The translations under genes and the position numbers were made by a program. The notes under the pieces were generated by a model. It searched no databases. It was not told where the DNA came from and worked only from the letters and a program-made list of their open reading frames with translations. A stretch of DNA of 52,321 nt, taken from assembly GCA_037447655.1 (NCBI GenBank), contig JBBHKE010003248.1, positions 261,007 through 313,327 on the forward strand. The letters are read 5' to 3'. The DNA comes from Zygnema cylindricum. Taxonomy: Eukaryota > Streptophyta > Zygnematophyceae > Zygnematales > Zygnemataceae. Positions 47,698 through 52,321 of this stretch are shown piece by piece; within the stretch, counting starts at the first letter, position 1, and the number at the start of each line of letters is the position of its first letter.

Positions 47698-48501
47698 TTA
47701 TGTCTTGTAGTAAAATGCGGTTCGTTTACGTTGAATCTGTCGAACACTTAAGAGATTGACAATGTCGTTAAGTACATAAAGTGCATTTTGAAACTTGACA
47801 GGATGAGACTTGATATTACCGTATGCATCGTGTACGGGTAGATCTAATTGAACTGTTACGTTGTCAACAGGTATGAGTTGACGACTCGCTATAGTAACAT
47901 TTTTGGGTACAGTTAACTTTCGCATATCGCTAAATAAGTTCATGTCTATACAAACGTGATGAGTAGCACCTGTATCAACAATCCAATCATTTGTAACAGC
48001 GTTTTGGTTAATAACAATAGCGTCAACAGGTATGAGTTGACAACTCGCTATAGTAACATTTTTGGGTACAGTTAACTTTCGCATATCGCTAAATAAGTTC
48101 ATGTCCATACAAACGTGATGAGTAGCACCTGTATCAACAATCCAATCATTTGTAACTACGTTTTGGTTAATAACAATAGGAGTACATGGTACATCTCCTT
48201 GAATCTTGGTAACAAAGGTTGGATAAATATCATTATTCTCGTCATGGTAATAATCGTTGTAATAAGATTGATGACGCCCACCTCTGAATTGATTGCGACC
48301 TCTGCCGCAACCTCTTCCTTTTCCGCGGCCTCTGTTTATATAAAAATACGAATTGTCATATCTTTCGCCATCTCCTCGATCATCACAATTTGTATTGACA
48401 TGTCCCCATTTTTGACATATATGACAATGTTTGTCTTTATCAGGGCAACTTGATGAGGAATGACCTAACTTATGACATCTGAAACATGTTGTGTTACTCA
48501 A
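47698..48501 (-). pseudogene. copia zinc knuckles and aspartic protease with duplicated active site
   Basis: Two zinc knuckles at the N-terminal end (CFRCHKLGHSSSSC and CHICQKWGHVNTNC, both CX2CX4HX4C), an Arg/Gly-rich stretch, then the protease start WIVDTGATHHVC. A 159-bp in-frame tandem duplication (47865-48023 and 48024-48182) repeats 53 residues, so two DTGATHH active-site loops occur. The frame runs 268 codons. It is out of frame with gag, and stops separate the two. Confidence 0.88.
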
Positions 48502-48506
48502 TCAGA

Positions 48507-49349
48507 TTAATTTTGGTCAGGTTCTCTTTCATTCCCTCTATTTTGACCACTAATACTTCCTTGACCGCCGATTGCATTGATTTCCGGATCATCGGTGGTA
48601 TTTATATTAAAATTTCCTTCGCTATCTATTTTATTGGAATAGCTTGCTTTTGACCTTTCTGACATTTTAAGATGGTTGACAGCGAATAAGAAGGATGGAT
48701 TAGGATTTCTCGTAATTACTTCTTTTGACATCTTATACCTAGCAGGTAGACCATTTAAGAAAACCCAAACCCTCTCGTCCTCTAATGGGAATTTTCCCAA
48801 ATTGTTTAATTGTTTAATTAAGAAATTAAAGAGTTTGACAGCGTCATCTACTAACTCATTTGGTTTCATCTTAAATTGAATGTACTCACTGAACACGAAA
48901 TTAGCTTTTGATGATACTCTTTTTTCGTATACGTCTTGTAATGTCGTCCAACATTTATATGCTGTGTCATGAGTAAAGAAATGATTATGTTCCGAACTCA
49001 TACACGTTTGCACAAGTCTAGTTATGGCCACCATATCCTTTAACATCCATTTTTTTCTTTCTTTTGGATCCCTAGGTTTTGTCTCTTCTTCAATGGTGAT
49101 TTTCCAAAGTTTCTTTATCGTAAAGGTACCTTTTATGTGTCGTTTCCAAATGGCGTAGTTACTTCTATTAAACATGATAGGCTTTCTTGACGATCTGAGG
49201 TTATCATCTATGGAGACATCACTGAAGTTATCATCATCAAAGTCTTTTGAGTCACTATCACTAGGTTCTTCATCTTTTACTTTCTTTTTCCATTTTTTCC
49301 TTTTCTCTATCTTTCATAAATTATGCCCACTCACTAAATTATTCGGCAT
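48507..49349 (-). pseudogene. copia gag (UBN2/DUF4219 type)
   Basis: Open from 49175 to 48507, with SNYAIWKRHIKGTF, KLWKI, CWTTLQDVYEKR, KPNELVDDAVKLF and ERVWVFLNGLP, typical of copia gag. A likely original ATG lies at 49349 (MPNNLVSG); a TGA about ten codons later closes it. Frame ends at 48507, two codons before the knuckle frame opens. Confidence 0.85.
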
Positions 49350-49473
49350 TAAGATTGACCATTTCTAGAGCCAAGTTCAAAAGGATCGGCTTGCAATTTA
49401 CTGTTTGAATTTGGTCTGGTTTGTTTCCTTCAGCCCATTACGTATTAAAAACTACGTTCTGGGATCGTAACCT

Positions 49474-49485
49474 GCTCTGATACCA
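49474..49485 (-). other. primer-binding site (initiator Met tRNA)
   Basis: Minus-strand TGGTATCAGAGC, the standard copia primer site for tRNA-iMet, two bases inside the 5' LTR end. Confidence 0.9.
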
Positions 49486-49487
49486 AA

Positions 49488-49764
49488 TGAAACAAATAAT
49501 CCTAAACCACAGCAATACATAACAACATCGTTCCCCAAAATAAATTCCTTTTAACTCAATTATATAAAATTCCAATTACAAATGTTCAGTTAATGATTCC
49601 TCCTACGACGTCTACATTTAAGTGTACTGCCGCTTGAAAACCGCACGCGGACGCGAACCAACATTTCACGTGAACCTGAAAGTCTGTACAGGACAAAGAC
49701 CAATGTCCGCCGCGCATGAAACTATGGCGCTCACGGATTCATACTTATGTACAAAAAACTATCA
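49488..49764 (-). mobile_element. LTR-B: 5' LTR of the copia element
   Basis: A 277-bp LTR with TGAAACAAATAAT on the left and AACTATCA on the right (plus-strand view). It lies next to the primer-binding site and matches both pieces of the 3' LTR-B (40458-42123) and the block at 37288. It gives the empty-site sequence for both insertions in the 3' LTR. Confidence 0.85.
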
Positions 49765-51168
49765 ATACTGTAGTCTATCGTGACGCGAATCTATATTATC
49801 CAGGTGTAGGGATTTTGTACATAGACTTTGCGACGTGTGAATATTCGGTGGTATGCTATCGTGCCGCGAACTATGTTGTCCAAGTGTAGCGGTTATACAC
49901 GTCTTGTAGATGACTAACCACCTCTCCAAGGTCGGTAGCTGTCTACCAAGCCGGATTGGTCGACCGAGCCGGATGGAGAGTTCGCTCCCGGATGAGGACC
50001 CAGATATGATCCAACGGTCAATGTTTGCGCCCAGATCGTTAGGACAACCTTAGTCAAATCTTTTTTAATGTTTTTTTTTTTTAAACAGAATATGACGTGG
50101 TACTAAAAAGGTGAGTAAGGTCGCTTCTCCATCAGGCGTCGATAGTAATCGTACAAAAACATTTACTGGCACTAATATTTCGTTCACTTCTCCATCAGGT
50201 CGTGTCATCAATTAAATCTATCGCATATGTGCTTCATTTCGATTGGTGCACGTAGGTTCCTCTTCTGACGACGAACATAGTCAAAGATTCCAAAAGCATA
50301 ATATCTAAACTGGTATCCGTACAGCCAGCCACAAAACTATATTACATGCGTTTACAATTTGTACGTTTATGTTTTGTTATTTTTGTCGTTGTTTTGTGGT
50401 TCGTGCTTTGTCATGGCGCCGCGAATTTCGGGTGTCAACGCATGGTGGAGGAGGCGTCACGACACATTCTTCGACAAACATTTTCTCGTTGGTTTCGTTG
50501 GATTTGGTTCCTGCTTGTCCGAACGCGCGTGGCAAGTGTCTGAAGGCGTGTGGTTCGTACGTGACCTTTCTACGCGTAAACATTTTACCTGTCTAGTGAT
50601 TGGCTAGTGTCCTTCTTGAGGAGAGTAGCCAATCACTAGACGAAGTGACCTTTTGCTTCGAAAATTCATAATCGGACGGTCGACGTTGTTGCCCAAAAGT
50701 TTGGAGAATCTTGACGAATCCCTAGTAATCATGTTTTATAAACAACAAAAAAATCAGTACGAAAATGAGCTCGATTTGTGTGAAAATGTACTTTTTCCAG
50801 TAAACAACCCCATTTTTCGCCTTTTTTCGCCGGATGGAGGTTCACCCTAACTCTTAGTACAGCCTCACTTTATCTCTGATAGACACTGGGCTTGAGGCTG
50901 AAATCTGCTTGGCTGTAACAAGTTAAATCAAGTTTGATTTTTTGCTAAAAAATAGAGTGACAAAAAATGTGGATCAATACTACGAAAAGGGCGGCCAAAT
51001 TTGGCAGAGCTACACGTAGACGCAATTTGGGGCGGTTCTTTTCCATTTTGGGGCATTTCTGATCGTGTTCAATAATGTAGTGAATTTACGTGTATCGCTC
51101 ATCAATTTTCATATAAGAATAACAAGGCACTTTCGGCTTTGCCAACTTTTAATGGAGTATGTACTGTA
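49765..51168. other. intergenic, no gene seen
   Basis: Overlapping short frames at 50346-50607 in all three plus frames have no recognised motif. A perfect 16-bp hairpin lies at 50591-50641. Nothing else assigned. Confidence 0.45.
50591..50641. repeat. perfect 16-bp stem hairpin
   Basis: GTCTAGTGATTGGCTA (50591-50606), 19-nt loop, exact inverse (50626-50641). Contains an inverted CCAAT. Not preceded by a gene and not followed by a T-run, so not a typical terminator. Confidence 0.7.
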
Positions 51169-51364
51169 CACCGTGAATCGCAATTAGTGTTAAAATAAAA
51201 ATTGCCACTACACACTTGCCGGATTTTCAATTTAAGACTGTTAATTGGAAGCTAAGCACCTTACCTTTCAATCGCGACCGTCAGATCCACAATCCGACAT
51301 ATGTGTACGGAGAAATGTGTTATAAGAGATGAAAAAACATTAACGCTAATTACGATCCGCGGTG
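51169..51364. mobile_element. TACACCG-family TIR element, copy e (short)
   Basis: A 196-bp element with ends CACCGTGAATCGC and GATCCGCGGTG, flanked by TA on both sides. Smallest full-ended copy in the window besides those nested at 37976 and 41153. Confidence 0.7.
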
Positions 51365-52321
51365 TAGTGTACATAGCTGATGATATTGCATCAATAAATC
51401 AGTATAGTACTCAATTTTGCAACTTTTCGCAACGTTTCGAGCACGGCGAACGGGTCCACGTCGCCCCCACCTCCCGCTTTATCCGCACGACTGTATGTTT
51501 AGGGTTTTATTTAATTGTTTTTGTTTTTATTTTATAAGAAAACAAAAAATATATGACCCTAAACAGATAAACCCTATTTCAGATACACGATTACGGCCTT
51601 TTGTTTGGGTGTGTGGGACGGGTTCCGCGAGGTGCCGAAGGTCTTGCAAATGTATCGAGGCTTGCTCAACACCCATACTGTACACAACTGATGATATTGC
51701 ATGCATCTTCACGTCACTTTACACATGCACGACAGGTATCCCTAACTCCCCATATTCGGCCATGGAATTTTGGATACCCACATCTCTATGTGTAGCAAGC
51801 ACTAGCCCACTCAGACATGTATCGCTCAAAATCCTACAACATGTTCAAAGGCCAATACGGCTCCCTAGAATGTCTAAGAAATGGTATGTGTTGGTTGATC
51901 CTTATGAGTTGCGTTATCCTAAAAATCTATCAGTACACATTTTGGGTACCATATTTTTAAAAAAAATACAAATAGAAGAGTAGATCAAGCGTTTTATGAG
52001 TATGAATTGTCAACAACATCATTTTCTTTCACATAAGAGAAGTGTCTCATATTAGAACGGTATGCTTAAGGGTAATATATTTATAAAGGGAAACCGTAAG
52101 AAAATGGCAACCTAAAATTTTCGCAAAAATTGTTGTTATCTTAACATCACACAATGAATATTTGGAGAACGGTTGAAGGCATCCAAATGTCGTAGTTTTT
52201 TTATGTCTCTATTATCATTTATGATAGAATTCGTATCCGGACCCTATTAACATTCTTGCATAAACAAAGCTAAGAGCGGAAAAATATAGGAAATCGACAT
52301 ATAGGGCCTTTATGAGGATGA
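51365..52321. other. intergenic to window end; unassigned ORF
   Basis: A 188-codon plus frame at 51417-51983 has no recognised domain. A direct repeat with CTGATGATATTGCAT occurs at about 51376 and 51687. No gene supported. Confidence 0.4.

Larger units (their letters stand above)
42124..49487 (-). mobile_element. internal domain of a Ty1/copia retrotransposon, broken
   Basis: Minus-strand order gag, zinc knuckles, protease, integrase, RT, RNase H identifies Ty1/copia. An iMet primer-binding site (49485-49474) and the polypurine tract (42134-42124) mark its limits. It is interrupted by a solo LTR-A at 45296-47683 and by many stops and frameshifting tandem duplications, so it is not active. 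Without the insertion the internal domain is about 5 kb. Confidence 0.92.

Overview
The window is nuclear DNA of a eukaryote, most likely a land plant. Reasons: intron-rich genes with GT..AG splicing, a plant-type FAD oxidoreductase, a nuclear LSM protein, a pirin, and dense Ty1/copia, MITE and pogo-type transposon remains. A bryophyte (liverwort-like) genome is my best guess, but that is inference. A 10-base N gap at 37278-37287 shows this is assembled draft sequence.

Layout. 1-1303: 5' end of a copia element on the minus strand (gag start plus a 1.04 kb LTR, here called LTR-A). 2211-8907: complete 13-exon gene on the minus strand for a COG2509/PDE327-like FAD-dependent oxidoreductase, 855 aa. 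9362-9734: first two exons of LSM5 on the plus strand; the last exon was not found. 9735-13127: mostly unassigned. 13128-17349: a block of five TIR/foldback elements. 17797-20183: complete 7-exon pirin gene on the plus strand, 300 aa. 20184-25050: intergenic with two more hAT-like MITEs.

25053-31600: an LTR-A fragment, an unknown acidic/basic repeat ORF, a pogo/Tigger-type DDE transposase broken only by stop codons, hairpin repeat arrays on both sides of the transposase, then a 0.85 kb polypurine minisatellite. 32682-36228: a large foldback element carrying an LTR-A that itself carries a solo LTR of another family. 37288-42123: a duplicated 1 kb block next to the N gap, an hAT-like MITE, a Tourist-like MITE and the heavily interrupted 3' LTR of a copia element. 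42124-49764: the rest of that copia element on the minus strand (LTR-B, iMet primer site, gag, zinc knuckles, protease, integrase, RT, RNase H), split by a solo LTR-A that is split by another solo LTR-A. 49765-52321: intergenic, one small TIR element.

The three host genes show no sign of working together: an unassigned probably plastid redox enzyme, an RNA-processing subunit and a nuclear/cytosolic pirin. What ties the window together is transposon nesting. Target-site duplications and paired boundaries let many insertions be placed exactly and in order. The observations most worth following up are: CATA-ended elements with 8-bp target duplications, including three placed end to end on the same TTTGAAAC site; hairpin arrays flanking a pogo-type transposase; an antisense tRNA-like module inside LTR-A; and a near-perfect 1 kb duplication whose identity drops abruptly.
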